Notes under the pieces: model-generated | What the model was told of the DNA's origin: nothing | Databases searched by the model: none | What the model saw: the letters and a program-made list of their open reading frames with translations, nothing else | From: Pseudobdellovibrionaceae bacterium | Lineage (GTDB): Bacteria; Bdellovibrionota; Bdellovibrionia; Bdellovibrionales; Bdellovibrionaceae | Length of the DNA stretch: 64,000 nucleotides | Direction: 5' to 3' | Assembly (NCBI GenBank): GCA_019637915.1 | Contig: JAHBUV010000001.1 | Location: 124,001 to 188,000, forward strand | Part shown: one piece after another, positions 46,236 through 56,246 of the stretch | How positions within the stretch are numbered: the first letter of the stretch is position 1 | How the letters are laid out: each line of letters begins with the position of its first letter | Translations under genes and position numbers: made by a program

Positions 46236-48664
46236 GGAATGCAGAGGCCGCCGGTGTTGACGTAACCGCCGCTGCCGACGCCGCCCCAGACCAGGACATC
46301 CGTTCCCGTCCACACCGCCGTGGCTTTTTGCCGGGGCGTGGGGGCGTCCTCGTCGATGAACGAATTCCACGAGGCGGTGGCTGGATGGTACTTGGCGCCG
46401 TCATTGAGATTGCCGCTGGAGCCGGAGCCGGCGAAGATCACCATCTCCTGTCCCGTCCACACGGCGATGTGGTCCGTGCGGGCGGCGGGCGCGCCGGTCG
46501 GCAGGGGGTGCCAGTCGCCGCTGGAGGGATTGTAGGAGGCGCCGGTGCTCAGTTTGTTGCTGCCGCTGTCGACACCGCCCCAGACGATCATTTCCGACCC
46601 CGTCCACACGGCCGTGTGATTGGCGCGGGCCGAGGGGGAGTTGGTCGTCGTCAAGCCCGTCCAGGTGTTGCTGGCCGGATCGTAGGCCGACCCGTTGAGG
46701 TAGCTCATGCTGCTGTCGACGCCGCCCCAGACGATCATCGCCGAGCCGGTCCACACGGCGGTGTGGTTGGCGCGGGGATTGATGCCGGCGGCAGACACCG
46801 GCGTCCAGGTTTCCGTCGCCGGATTGTAGCGGGCGCCGTCGTTAGCATAAATGTTGGATGTTTTGATGCCGCCCCAGACGATCATTTCGCCGTTCGCCCA
46901 GACCGCCGTGTGCAGCTTGCGCCCGTTGGGCGCCGTGCCCGCCAGGGGGGAGGAGCGGTTGGTCCAGGTGTCGGTGGCGGGATTGTAAGCGTGAAGATCG
47001 CCGTAGAAGTTCGTCGCGTTCGCGCCGCCCCAGATCAGCATTTCCGACCCCGTCCACACGGCGGTGTGGTTGGCGCGCGCGTCGGGAGCGCCCGTCAGGG
47101 TGATCGGGCTCCAGGAGTTCGTGGCCGGATCGTAAATCGATCCCGAATTCAGGTAGGTGCCGTCGAAACCGCCCCACACGATCGCCCGGCTGCCCGTCCA
47201 GATCATCGTGTGACCGTTGCGGGCCGAGGGGGCCGTCGCGACGTCGACCTCTAGCCAGCCGGGCGAGGTCCACGTCGCGCTCGTCACTTTCGAGGTGATG
47301 TTGCCGAGAAGATCCCGGGCGGACAGGCGGAAAAAATAGGGCGTGCGCGGCGGCAAGGACGAGGAGAGCGGTCCGGTGAAGCTGTTGCCGGTGGCGGTGG
47401 TGGTGAGGAACAGCGTGGCGGTGAGCTGATCGACGATCTCCACGATGTAATCCTGAAAACCGATGCCCGCGTCCGAAGACGCGTTCCACTCCAGGAGCGG
47501 CGTGAAAAGTAAACTTCCCGCATTGATCCCGACCTGCACCCCCGACGGCGTGGTGGGTGGCGCGGTGTCGACGATCCACGAAAGACTGCTGACGGGTCCA
47601 AGGTTGCCGGCGGCGTCCACCGCCCTTACTGAAACATAATACGTGAAGGAGTTGTTCAGCGCCAGACCGCTCAGTTGAGTGGTGGTGAGAGAGCCGATGG
47701 AGGTCCAGTCACGAAGACCGTTGCCCCCGGCGCTGGTGTCGAGGGCGATCTGATAGTCGGTCGTGTCGGGGAGGGCGGCCCAGCTCACGGTGGGGGAGCG
47801 ATTGGCGACGCCGAGATAATGCTGGCCGGAACCCAGGGTCGTGTCCGCGAAGCTCAGGGCGGGAGCGGGGGGTGCCGTCGTGTCGATGACGAGAAAGCTC
47901 TGTCCCGCGAGCGAGAGACTGGTGGATGGCGCGGGGAGAAGAAGAACGGCGTCCTGCCCGAGGCCGTCGCGCAGGCTCGCGCCGCCGGGAATGGTGAGGG
48001 CCGTGGACGAGGCCTGATCCAGGTGGGCGCTGTTGTCGCCGGGGTTGATGCTGTAATGGAAAAGCAAAGTGTCGCTGCCGCCGCCGCTCAGGTAAGGCGC
48101 TTGGACGGTGCTCCCGTCCAGCCGCAGCTCGAGATGGGGAACGCCGCCGGCGACGAGGATCGGCGCGGAGAATTTCACGAGCACGGCGATGTCTTGTCCC
48201 GCCCGGTAGGCGCCGTCGGGGGTGCCGCTCAGCACGGAAAGCACGGTCGGCGGCTCCACGCGCGTCCAGGTCTTCGTCACCATGTCCGAGCTGCCGCCCA
48301 CCGAGCCGTCGCTGTAAACCGGCAGGGCGCAGACTTTGAGGTGGGTGCCGTGGGAGGACCAATCGAGATGATTCGTGTCATTGGTGAGGGTTTGCACGGG
48401 GGAGCCCGGCATGTCCGAGCAATCCAGAGTGCCCGCGTCGCCGACGCGGTAATGGAGGGCGGAGAGCTTCGTCCAGTCGGCCTGGATGGCGTACTCGGCG
48501 CTGGCGGGGGTTCGCGCATCGAAACTCTGACCGTCGCTGAGCAGGATATGAATCGAGGCGGATTTGCTGGCCGAAAACAGATAAGAAATGCTGGGCTTCA
48601 GCTTGGTGCAGCCGGACAGGGAGAAAATGGCGCCGAAAAAGATCGTCCTGATCACCTGGGTCAT
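46232..48664 (-). CDS. Kelch-repeat lipoprotein with fibronectin-like domains
   Basis: About 810 residues. The start TQVIRTIFFGAIFSLSGC gives a lipoprotein signal with the lipobox Cys at residue 19. Two or more Ig/fibronectin-III-like domains follow (VDAAGNLGPVSSLSWIVDT; SARDLLGNI), then seven Kelch-like blades about 50 residues apart, each with a version of HTAVWTGSEMIVWGG, ending in one Cys. A beta-propeller adhesin or envelope scaffold is likely. An earlier in-frame start would bury the signal peptide. Target unknown. Confidence 0.82.
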   Translation of the reverse strand: MTQVIRTIFFGAIFSLSGCTKLKPSISYLFSASKSASIHILLSDGQSFDARTPASAEYAIQADWTKLSALHYRVGDAGTLDCSDMPGSPVQTLTNDTNHLDWSSHGTHLKVCALPVYSDGSVGGSSDMVTKTWTRVEPPTVLSVLSGTPDGAYRAGQDIAVLVKFSAPILVAGGVPHLELRLDGSTVQAPYLSGGGSDTLLFHYSINPGDNSAHLDQASSTALTIPGGASLRDGLGQDAVLLLPAPSTSLSLAGQSFLVIDTTAPPAPALSFADTTLGSGQHYLGVANRSPTVSWAALPDTTDYQIALDTSAGGNGLRDWTSIGSLTTTQLSGLALNNSFTYYVSVRAVDAAGNLGPVSSLSWIVDTAPPTTPSGVQVGINAGSLLFTPLLEWNASSDAGIGFQDYIVEIVDQLTATLFLTTTATGNSFTGPLSSSLPPRTPYFFRLSARDLLGNITSKVTSATWTSPGWLEVDVATAPSARNGHTMIWTGSRAIVWGGFDGTYLNSGSIYDPATNSWSPITLTGAPDARANHTAVWTGSEMLIWGGANATNFYGDLHAYNPATDTWTNRSSPLAGTAPNGRKLHTAVWANGEMIVWGGIKTSNIYANDGARYNPATETWTPVSAAGINPRANHTAVWTGSAMIVWGGVDSSMSYLNGSAYDPASNTWTGLTTTNSPSARANHTAVWTGSEMIVWGGVDSGSNKLSTGASYNPSSGDWHPLPTGAPAARTDHIAVWTGQEMVIFAGSGSSGNLNDGAKYHPATASWNSFIDEDAPTPRQKATAVWTGTDVLVWGGVGSGGYVNTGGLCIP

Positions 48665-48802
48665 CGTCTTCTTTATCGGCAAAGCCCGACCTTGGGTTGA
48701 AGAGAATTGCTCAAGTTTTGGGCAAATCACCTCATAATATTCAGCGTCAGCCAAGGCGATTCCCGCTCCGGAAAAGTGTCTCAAAACAGCACGCCTTTTC
48801 CC

Positions 48803-48831
48803 TTGAAAGTCCCCTTCGCCATCGCTACCAC
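48803..48831 (+). promoter_or_regulatory. Candidate promoter of mutS
   Basis: TTGAAA (48803-48808), 17 bases, TACCAC (48826-48831), six bases to the ATG at 48838. The -35 is good, the -10 poor. Confidence 0.25.
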
Positions 48832-48837
48832 CTAGGG

Positions 48838-51327
48838 ATGTCCACCGCCAATCTGACGCCTTTGATGAAGCAGTACTGGGATATCAAAACCCTCCACCAG
48901 GACAAGATCCTCCTGTACCGCATGGGGGATTTTTTCGAGATGTTCTTCGACGATGCCGTGAAAGCGGCGCCGGTGCTCGGCATCGCCCTCACGCAGAGGA
49001 ACAAAAAAGGCGGCGATGAAACCCCGATGTGCGGCATGCCCCATCACTCGATCGCGGGCTCCATCAACAAGCTGCTGGCGGCGGGTTTCAAGGTCGCCAT
49101 CTGCGATCAGATCGAGGATCCGAAGCAGGCGAAGGGCCTCGTCCGCCGCGCCGTCACCCGCGTGCTCACGCCGGGCATGGTGTACGATCTCGAAACCCTC
49201 GACGGCGGCCGCGCCCACTACATCGTGAGCTTCGATGAGGCGCACGTGAGCTTCCTCGACACCACCACCGGGGAGGCCTTCTGGATCCCGGCGGTCGACA
49301 AGGCCGCCCGCCGGCGTTACCTCGAGGTCATGCCCCTCGCCGAAATGGTGTTGCCGAGCGACGCCGACAGCGAAGGGGAGACCACCGTCATGGTGTCGCG
49401 GCATGATCAGCTGGCCGACGCCGGTCACGAGTTGCTGCGCCAAGGGGCGCCGCCCAGCGCGGCCCGCCTGCTGTCCTACGTGGAAAGCCTGTCGGGCGGC
49501 GAAGCGCTCAAAATCCTGCGTCCTTTCAGCGAACGCCGTCTGCAGAGCCGCTTGAACCTGTCACCGACGGTGGTCCGCCACCTCGAGATTTTTCAAACCT
49601 ACAAAGGCGAAGGCCCGGGCAGTTTGTTGCACTCGATCGACCGCACCCGCACCTCCGCCGGTCATCGTTTGCTGCGCCAGTGGCTGAGTTTCCCCCTCAC
49701 GGATAAGGCGGAGATCGGCGCGCGCTGGGATGCCGTCGAGGCCTGGCGCAAACGCCCGGCGGACCTGAAGAAGGTCCGCGAGATCCTGGGTCAGATGGGG
49801 GATCTGGAGCGCCGTCTCGGCAAAGTGCCGCAGCCGACCTGCAACGGCCGTGATCTCCTGAGCCTCGCCCACTCCATCGAGGCGGGCTTGTCGTCCTTGT
49901 CCTTCGCCGGCACCGGCATTGATGCGGAACTCGCCACCTTGATCGGGCGGGTGAATTCCACGCTGGTCGAAGAGCCGCCCCTCAGCACGAAGCAGGGTCA
50001 TCTGGTCCGTCGCGGCGTGAGCCCGGAGCTCGACGAGGTGATCGAGCTGTCAACGGACGCGCACAGCCTGCTCGCCCGCATGGAGGCCGAGGAGCGCGAG
50101 CGCACGGGGATTTCCTCCCTCAAGATCCGCTACAACAACGTCTTCGGTTATTACATCGAGATCACCAACACCCACAAAGACAAGGCGCCGGCCCGCTACC
50201 AGCGCAAGCAGACCCTGGCGAACGCCGAGCGCTATTGCACGGAAGAGCTCCTGGATCTCGAGCGCAAGGTCTTGTCGGCGCAGACCCGGCGCAACGAGAT
50301 GGAGTCGGAGATTTTCGAAGCCTTGCGCCGGGACGTGCTGTCCCGCGGTTCGCGCATCCTGGAGCTGGCGAAACAGTGCTCCGAACTCGATGTCGTCACG
50401 GCCCTGGCGTGGTTGAGCCTGGAGCGCCATTACTGCCGTCCGACCTTCAGCGCCGACGGGGCCATCCGTCTGCGCGCCAGCCGCCATCCGGTCGTCGAAC
50501 AAAGCGTCGGCCGCGATTTCGTCGCCAACGACGTCGACATCGGAGCCCATCATTGCCTGCTGCTGACCGGGCCCAACATGGCGGGGAAAAGCACCCTCAT
50601 GCGGCAGATCGCCCTGACGGTGCTGCTGGCGCAGATGGGTTCTTTCGTTCCCGCCTTGAGCGCCGAGGTGCCCTTGACCGACGCGATTTTCACCCGCATC
50701 GGCGCCAGCGACCAGCTGTCGGAAGGTCTTTCCACCTTCATGGTCGAGATGACGGAAACCGCCGCCATGCTGAAAAACGCCACGGTGAATTCCCTCGTCG
50801 TCCTCGATGAGGTCGGACGCGGCACCAGCACTTTCGACGGCATGTGTTTGGCGCAGGCCATTCTCGAGCACCTGCTGTCCGAGGTGCGCTGCCTGACCTG
50901 TTTCGCCACCCACTACCACGAGATCACCGCCCTCGATCGCCTGTGGCCGCAGATCCTGAACGCCCACATGACGGTCAGTGAAAAATCCGGCGAGATCCGT
51001 TTCCTGCACACCCTGGAAAAAGGCCCCGCCACCAAATCCTACGGGATCCAGGTGGCGGACCTGGCGGGATTGCCGGCGTCCGTGACCAAGCGGGCGAAGC
51101 AGTTGCTCCGCGACATCGAAGGTCGCTCCGCTCAAGGCGGGGCGCAACAGATGTCCTTGCTGGACGCGCCCCGGGCTTTTGAGGAACCGGCGGTCGACCT
51201 GGAAAAACAAAGGGCCCTGGACAAACTGGTGAGCGAACTGCGGAGTCTGTCGATCCCGAATCTCACGCCCCTGGACGCCCTGAACCGCCTCGCCCACCTG
51301 CACGAAGCATGTCACGATCTTTCCTGA
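48838..51327 (+). CDS. mutS: DNA mismatch repair ATPase MutS
   Basis: 829 residues from MSTANLTPLMKQYWD, where family homology begins; an ATG 47 codons upstream overlaps the divergent gene and is not conserved-looking. The mismatch-reading FxE motif is in YRMGDFFEMF. The Walker A is TGPNMAGKSTLMRQ and Walker B LVVLDEVGRGTSTFDG, with THYHEI as the H-loop. It recognises mispairs and recruits MutL. It overlaps glnD by 19 bases. Confidence 0.97.
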   Translation: MSTANLTPLMKQYWDIKTLHQDKILLYRMGDFFEMFFDDAVKAAPVLGIALTQRNKKGGDETPMCGMPHHSIAGSINKLLAAGFKVAICDQIEDPKQAKGLVRRAVTRVLTPGMVYDLETLDGGRAHYIVSFDEAHVSFLDTTTGEAFWIPAVDKAARRRYLEVMPLAEMVLPSDADSEGETTVMVSRHDQLADAGHELLRQGAPPSAARLLSYVESLSGGEALKILRPFSERRLQSRLNLSPTVVRHLEIFQTYKGEGPGSLLHSIDRTRTSAGHRLLRQWLSFPLTDKAEIGARWDAVEAWRKRPADLKKVREILGQMGDLERRLGKVPQPTCNGRDLLSLAHSIEAGLSSLSFAGTGIDAELATLIGRVNSTLVEEPPLSTKQGHLVRRGVSPELDEVIELSTDAHSLLARMEAEERERTGISSLKIRYNNVFGYYIEITNTHKDKAPARYQRKQTLANAERYCTEELLDLERKVLSAQTRRNEMESEIFEALRRDVLSRGSRILELAKQCSELDVVTALAWLSLERHYCRPTFSADGAIRLRASRHPVVEQSVGRDFVANDVDIGAHHCLLLTGPNMAGKSTLMRQIALTVLLAQMGSFVPALSAEVPLTDAIFTRIGASDQLSEGLSTFMVEMTETAAMLKNATVNSLVVLDEVGRGTSTFDGMCLAQAILEHLLSEVRCLTCFATHYHEITALDRLWPQILNAHMTVSEKSGEIRFLHTLEKGPATKSYGIQVADLAGLPASVTKRAKQLLRDIEGRSAQGGAQQMSLLDAPRAFEEPAVDLEKQRALDKLVSELRSLSIPNLTPLDALNRLAHLHEACHDLS

Positions 51328-53609
51328 ACGACGCCGGCCGCGGAGAGGGCCGGCGACGCCTTCGCCCCCCGTCCCACGCCCCCGACGGCGAAAGCCGCGC
51401 GGACGGGGATTTCGTGAGCCGCGAATTTTCCGACTGGCTTTTGCGGGGATTGCTCGAGGAGTGGCGGCGCCATCCGGATTTTGAAAGGGCCGCGCCGGTC
51501 CTGGTCGGTTCGGCGGCGCGCCGGGAGCTCACCCCCCGCTCGGATCTGGACCTGCTCTTCACCGGCCCCGAAGAGGCCGTGCGTTCCTTCGTGGGTTCAT
51601 GTCAACAAAAAGGCTTGAGGATCCGGGCTCGCGTGCCGGAAAACCCGGAGGACTGGACGGTGGGCGTGGAGGTGTGGGATTGGCTCGCGCTGTTCGAGGC
51701 CCGGGCCCTGGTCCCCGCGGCGGAGGCGGAGCTGCTCCGTCAGCGCGAAATCCTCGCGCGGCGCGCCTCCCGCGAGCGCCGTTCCTGGTTGAAAGTCATT
51801 TTGAAGGAGCGCCGCGAGCGTCAGGAACGCTACGACTCCATCGCCAATGTCCTCGAACCGAACCTGAAATACGGTCCCGGCGGCTTGCGCGATCTCGATC
51901 AGGCCCGGCAGATCGCGCGCCTTTTCCCCGAGCGTTTCATCGGCGAGGACTTCCGCCACGCTCTGGGGGTGCTCGAGTACTACGCCGCCTTCTGGACTTT
52001 GCTGCGGCAAAAGCTGCATCTCGAAGGCCAGGGCGACGTGCTGATGAACGCGAGTCAGTTCGATCTCGCCGCCTGGTTCGGCATGCAACATAAGACTTTG
52101 ATGCGCGAAATCCAGCGTGGTCTGTCGCGGGTCAGCTTCTACGCCGAGTGGATCGCCGAACAGGCGGGCGCGGGGGAAAAACGTCTGAGCGCTTTGCGGG
52201 CCGTGCCGCTGAAAACCCGGGCGCAGGCGATGCGGGCGCTGGAAAAAGATCCGTCCGTCCTGATGCAGTCACGGATCCGGCAAAAGCTGGATGAGCTTTT
52301 CCCCCTGTCCTGGGTGAGATCCAAACCCCGCGAACGGGGCCGTTGCCTGGAGCGCGTGCTGCGTCCCGGGGCTTCGGCGGAGTTCATCGTCGCGGTCTTC
52401 GCCTCGCGGCTGATCGATCGTTTGTGCCCGGAGATCGTGCCGCTGGTGGGATACGTGCAGCATGATCAATACCATCGCTACACCGCGGACATTCATCTGC
52501 AGCAGGCCTGCCGGCAGTTCCAGGGTGTCCTGCGCAAACCGCGGCGCCTGGGCCGCGTGGGAAAAGAGGTCACCGCCTTGAGCGCGGCGGATCAGAAAAT
52601 CCTCTCGTGGACGGTGCTCTACCATGATCTGATGAAGGGCCGCGAGGGCGATCACTCGGCGCTCGGCCGCGATCTCGTGCGCCGGGATCTGCGCCAGTTC
52701 GGCCAGGGGCAAAGCCTGATCACCGAGGTCGAGTGGCTGGTGGAAAATCACCTGGCCCTGTCACAGGCGGCTTTCCGCAAGAATCCGGCGGCGCCATCGA
52801 CCTGGTCGGAATTGCGCGAGATGGGCGCGCAGGGCGCGCGCCTGCGGCGCCTGGCGGTTTTCACGGCGGTGGACATCTTCGCCACCAATCCCGAGGCCTG
52901 GACACCCTGGAAGGCGCGGCTGATGAGCGATCTGCTGAAAGCGCTGCGCTCGCCCTCCGCCAAGGTGTACTTCCGTTTGCAGCAGGAGCTGGCCAAGCGG
53001 GGCATCGCCGACCGCAGCGCCGAGATCGACGACTCTTTGATCCTGAAGTTGCCGGCCGCGAAGCTCGCCGAGGATCTCGCGGAGGTCTCCCGGCCGGGCC
53101 CGGCGCAGAAACCGAAGGTCTTGAGCATCGGTCGCGGCGAAGTGTGGATCCGCTTCCACGAGCGCGAGGACCACGCCGGCATTTTCGCCGAATACGTGCA
53201 GCGGCTGTACTCCATGGGCCTCAGCGTGCGTCACGCCTCCGTGCACACGCTGCCCGGCATCGGCGTCTATGATTGGTTCCAGGTGAGCAGCCGGCGCTCG
53301 CTGCAGCAAATCCGCCAATGGCTGGCGGCGGAGGAATGGCCGGTGAAACCGCCGCCGAAAGTGAAGTTCGAAAAGGTCTCCCTGGTGAGTCAGGACGAGA
53401 ACGAGTGGGTGCTGAGCTTCAAGGGCCTCGATCAGCCGGGCTGCCTGGCCGCGGCGGCCCTGGCCTTGAGCGAGGCGGGCATGAGCCTGCGCTCGGCCCG
53501 CGTCCACACCTGGGGACGCCAGGTGGACGACCTGTTCCACATCGTCCCACGCGGGGACGTGGCGGATCTGTTGGCGGGACTCCGCCGGCGCTTCGAAGAG
53601 GGCCCTTGA
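51309..53609 (+). CDS. glnD: PII uridylyltransferase/uridylyl-removing enzyme GlnD
   Basis: 766 residues, shorter than E. coli GlnD (890). The nucleotidyltransferase core reads GSAARRELTPRSDLDLLF; the HD hydrolase reads YHRYTADIHLQ, then LYHDLMKGREGDHSALG; two C-terminal ACT domains follow (about 600-670 and 690-760). It senses glutamine and adds or removes UMP on PII. Divergence and an extra 40-residue Arg/Pro-rich start are noted. It sits downstream of mutS without an obvious partner. Confidence 0.88.
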   Translation: MSRSFLNDAGRGEGRRRLRPPSHAPDGESRADGDFVSREFSDWLLRGLLEEWRRHPDFERAAPVLVGSAARRELTPRSDLDLLFTGPEEAVRSFVGSCQQKGLRIRARVPENPEDWTVGVEVWDWLALFEARALVPAAEAELLRQREILARRASRERRSWLKVILKERRERQERYDSIANVLEPNLKYGPGGLRDLDQARQIARLFPERFIGEDFRHALGVLEYYAAFWTLLRQKLHLEGQGDVLMNASQFDLAAWFGMQHKTLMREIQRGLSRVSFYAEWIAEQAGAGEKRLSALRAVPLKTRAQAMRALEKDPSVLMQSRIRQKLDELFPLSWVRSKPRERGRCLERVLRPGASAEFIVAVFASRLIDRLCPEIVPLVGYVQHDQYHRYTADIHLQQACRQFQGVLRKPRRLGRVGKEVTALSAADQKILSWTVLYHDLMKGREGDHSALGRDLVRRDLRQFGQGQSLITEVEWLVENHLALSQAAFRKNPAAPSTWSELREMGAQGARLRRLAVFTAVDIFATNPEAWTPWKARLMSDLLKALRSPSAKVYFRLQQELAKRGIADRSAEIDDSLILKLPAAKLAEDLAEVSRPGPAQKPKVLSIGRGEVWIRFHEREDHAGIFAEYVQRLYSMGLSVRHASVHTLPGIGVYDWFQVSSRRSLQQIRQWLAAEEWPVKPPPKVKFEKVSLVSQDENEWVLSFKGLDQPGCLAAAALALSEAGMSLRSARVHTWGRQVDDLFHIVPRGDVADLLAGLRRRFEEGP

Positions 53610-53620
53610 GAGGGCCCTTC
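53594..53620. terminator. Possible hairpin between convergent glnD and oxidoreductase genes
   Basis: Two copies of the self-complementary AGGGCCCT type sequence separated by TGAG, with CGAA/TTCG outside and a small bulge. It spans the glnD stop. It has no T-tract, so termination is uncertain. Confidence 0.3.
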
Positions 53621-53622
53621 GA

Positions 53623-55398
53623 TCATTGCCCGGAGGCCCGGGCCGTCCCGGCCGCGGCGGACTCTTTCAAAATCTCCATGGCTTCCTGATAGGCGCGGCC
53701 CATGGCCGTTTCCAGTTCCGGCGCGGCCACCGTGTTGTTGGCGAAACGCACGCGGCCCATCGGGCGGGCGAGCAGCGGCATCTGCTTCAGCGAACCCGGT
53801 TTGACGACGTGGATGGATTCGGGCCAACGGAAGCTTTCCACCAGTTCGATCTCGATTTTTTGCCCGTGGCGGGCGGCCTCGGGGCCGAGTTTTTCCACCA
53901 TGTCCTTCACCGCGTGATCGACGAGCTTGAGCTGGTTTTCGTCGCTGAAGCGCTTGTCGTTGCTGGCGCCCAAAGGGTGGTAGATCGAGAGGACGCCTTT
54001 GTCGTCGGCGGGATTTTTGCCGAAGTCCTGGGTGCCCTCGTAGGCCTTGATCTTCGGGTCCTGCCAGCGTCCCAGGATGAAGTCCGTGGGCTTCGTGAGG
54101 TCGCCGCCGGACTCGGACCAGGTGTCGTAAGTGGCGCGGTAGGGATGGCCCTTCAGGCGCACCACGTGCACCGCGTAGTCGGTCATTTTCAAGGCGGCGA
54201 TGGCGGCGGTTTTCTCCGGATCCTGACGCTCGAAATCGCGGATGAGCTTCGGCGCCAGGGACAAGGGCGCGGCGAAGACCACGTGGTCCGTGACCACGTC
54301 CTTCAGGACACCGTCCTCGATGAATTGCGTGCGCGTGCTTTGCGCGCCGTTTTCGATGGCGGCGACCGGGGCGGAAACGCGCAGATGCACGTTCGGGAAG
54401 CTTTTCAGTTTTTTCAGCAAGGCCTCGGCGATGGTGCCCGTGCCCAGGGTGCCGGTGTAGCGGGTGTAGATCTCGGATTCGTAAAAATCGATGAACTGCC
54501 GGGCCGAGACCTCGCGGGCCGTGCCGCCCAGAGCGGAACGTCCGTAGAGGTCCAGCAGATCGATCACGTCCTTCATCGGATCCTGGCGGGGGACTTCGCG
54601 GTCCTGACGGAAGAGCTCAAGAACGCGCGCGGACTCCTTGTCTTTCCAGGTGGCGACGATCTCCGGCATGCGGCGCACGAGGGTCGCCATGTCCATGCCG
54701 TCGGCCCATTCGGCCATGGGACCTTCGGTGTCGCCGGCTTTCTGCGCCGCCAGCTTCAGCAGGGCGTGTTTGAACAGGCGGAAGGACTGCGGCAGTTCCT
54801 GCAGGCTGTGCTCTTCCCAGACGCCCAGGTAAAGTTTCTTTTTCCACAGGTAGCTGTCGATGTGCTCCGGGATGCTGAGTTTTTTCTTGTAAGCGCCGAG
54901 GCCGATTTTCTGGAAGATCTTGTACTCGATGCCGCCGTCGGGGCCGGAGGAGTAGGCGGCGCCGCCGCCGGCGCGAACACCTTTCAACTCGGAACCCACG
55001 GCGAGGCCGCCCATCACGGGATTGCGCTCCAGCACCAGGACGCGCTGGCCGGCTTCGGCGAGATAAAGGGCGGCCGTCAACCCGGCCGGCCCGCCGCCGA
55101 CGATGACGGTGTCGTATTTGTGGATCTCACGCACGGGGACGGTGTTGCGGGGGACTTTCGGGGCCAGGCTCTGGTGGTCGTTCATGCGGATCAGCACGGG
55201 CAAGCCGAGCTCCGGGCTCAATCGCACGTCGCCGGCCTTCACGCCGTAGCGTTCCTGCAGCATCGCCCGTTGCGAGGCGGACAGGGAGGGCTCGAAAATT
55301 CCCGAGCAGCTTTCCTGGGCGGCACCCGGGGAGGCCCAGGACAAACAAGCGGCCGCGAAAAACGCCACCGGCAAATGGATCGACAGTTGTCGTCGCAT
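53623..55398 (-). CDS. Secreted FAD-dependent amine oxidase/phytoene-desaturase-like oxidoreductase
   Basis: 591 residues. The start MRRQLSIHLPVAFFAAACLSW with GAGGTG upstream gives a signal peptide ending GAA or AAQ. The mature chain begins ESCSGIFEPS. The FAD dinucleotide fold is unmistakable: DTVIVGGGPAGLTAALYLAEAG, then LVLERNPVMGGLA. The C-terminal FAD block is weaker. Exported flavoproteins usually need folding before export (Tat), but no RR motif stands out beyond the first two Arg. Substrate unknown. Confidence 0.85.
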   Translation of the reverse strand: MRRQLSIHLPVAFFAAACLSWASPGAAQESCSGIFEPSLSASQRAMLQERYGVKAGDVRLSPELGLPVLIRMNDHQSLAPKVPRNTVPVREIHKYDTVIVGGGPAGLTAALYLAEAGQRVLVLERNPVMGGLAVGSELKGVRAGGGAAYSSGPDGGIEYKIFQKIGLGAYKKKLSIPEHIDSYLWKKKLYLGVWEEHSLQELPQSFRLFKHALLKLAAQKAGDTEGPMAEWADGMDMATLVRRMPEIVATWKDKESARVLELFRQDREVPRQDPMKDVIDLLDLYGRSALGGTAREVSARQFIDFYESEIYTRYTGTLGTGTIAEALLKKLKSFPNVHLRVSAPVAAIENGAQSTRTQFIEDGVLKDVVTDHVVFAAPLSLAPKLIRDFERQDPEKTAAIAALKMTDYAVHVVRLKGHPYRATYDTWSESGGDLTKPTDFILGRWQDPKIKAYEGTQDFGKNPADDKGVLSIYHPLGASNDKRFSDENQLKLVDHAVKDMVEKLGPEAARHGQKIEIELVESFRWPESIHVVKPGSLKQMPLLARPMGRVRFANNTVAAPELETAMGRAYQEAMEILKESAAAGTARASGQ

Positions 55399-55474
55399 CG
55401 AACACCTCGCTGTTTCCAGAAAGACAAGACGTCCTTCTGAACCGAGGAGTTTCAAGAAACGGGCCGGGAAAAGA

Positions 55475-55672
55475 TCAGTTTTTCTTTTTCACGACCGGCG
55501 TGCCGGAGACACCCGTGTGATTGCGCCAATTGAATTGAGGGTCGAGTTTGGTGCGGTTCTGCCAGGCATCCCATTTCTTTTTGGGGAGCTTGTGCATGAC
55601 ATTGCCCTTGTCATCGAAGATGTCAGGATCTTTGCCAAAAACAAAACCGAGGATTTTCTGCGCGATGCCCAT
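55475..55672 (-). CDS. Small basic protein of unknown function
   Basis: 65 residues, Lys/Trp/Asn-rich (KKWDAWQNRTKLDPQFNWRNHTG), opening GIAQKILGFVFGKDPDIFDDKGN. No membrane or secretion signal. The ribosome site is weak. The balanced codon use and compact placement suggest a real gene, but I do not recognise it. Confidence 0.55.
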   Translation of the reverse strand: MGIAQKILGFVFGKDPDIFDDKGNVMHKLPKKKWDAWQNRTKLDPQFNWRNHTGVSGTPVVKKKN

Positions 55673-55709
55673 GACTTGATTTTTAGGGCAGGGCGGACGT
55701 GAAGGAAAG

Positions 55710-55726
55710 AGCTTTCAGGGAAAGCT
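55710..55726 (-). terminator. Possible hairpin after the small exported-protein gene
   Basis: AGCTTTC / GAAAGCT 7-bp stem with a 3-base loop, 16 bases past the stop of the minus-strand gene, followed on that strand by CTTTCC. A weak terminator at best. Confidence 0.3.
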
Positions 55727-55741
55727 GCATCCTGTCAAAAC

Positions 55742-56020
55742 TCAGGAGCGGGGGTTGGCGCAGACGTCGATGACATCCAGGCCCTGGTCCTCGCTCAAGT
55801 GACCGCCCAAGGACTTCTTGAAGTGTTTGAAGCAAACGTCCGCCGCTTTGTCGAAAGCCTCTTCGTAGTTGGTGGCGGGACGGCGGACTTCGAGGGTTTC
55901 GCCCTTCAGGCGGAATTTGAAGACGAATTCCTGGACCGGCGGAGCCGGGTCGACCGAGGCCATCGTCATCGAGGCGACACCGAAACTGATGGTCAGAAGG
56001 ATCAGGATTTTCTTCATCAT
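55742..56020 (-). CDS. Small exported protein of unknown function
   Basis: 92 residues. MMKKILILLTISFGVASMTMAS is a clean signal peptide with GGGAG five bases before the ATG. The mature protein has FVFKFRLKGETLEVRRPA, a helical YEEAFDKAADVCFKHFKKSL stretch, and two cysteines that could form one disulfide. Likely periplasmic. Function unknown. Confidence 0.7.
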   Translation of the reverse strand: MMKKILILLTISFGVASMTMASVDPAPPVQEFVFKFRLKGETLEVRRPATNYEEAFDKAADVCFKHFKKSLGGHLSEDQGLDVIDVCANPRS

Positions 56021-56209
56021 AAAAACTCCCTTTGCCGGATGAAGGAGCAAGGCGGATGCCATGTTTCATTCAGGGACTCCCGTAAGGAAGCGGAATCCGG
56101 AGGGAAAATGCGTCTCAAAACGGCGCGTTCGGCGGGCCTGGCCGATCGGGCGACAAGTGTCCATTTGCGCCGGGGGTCTGTCGTCTCTCTGGACAGGCGG
56201 GGATCCTGA

Positions 56210-56238
56210 TTGTCTCGGCGCGGGGAAACCCCTAGAGT
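56210..56238 (+). promoter_or_regulatory. Candidate promoter of the DUF4230-like gene
   Basis: TTGTCT (56210-56215), 17 bases, TAGAGT (56233-56238), eight bases before the ATG at 56247. AGGGG lies just ahead of the ATG, too close for efficient use if transcription starts as predicted. Confidence 0.35.
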
Positions 56239-56246
56239 GAGGGGAT

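Noticed and set aside
43350-46370. Very long open frame on the minus strand opposite the secreted protein and mpl
   Set aside because: It mirrors two well-supported rightward genes, is rich in His/Gln/Asp/Arg/Ala typical of antisense frames in G+C-rich DNA, and has no family motifs. Similar long antisense frames opposite purL, ftsH, the fibre gene and glmM were dropped for the same reason.
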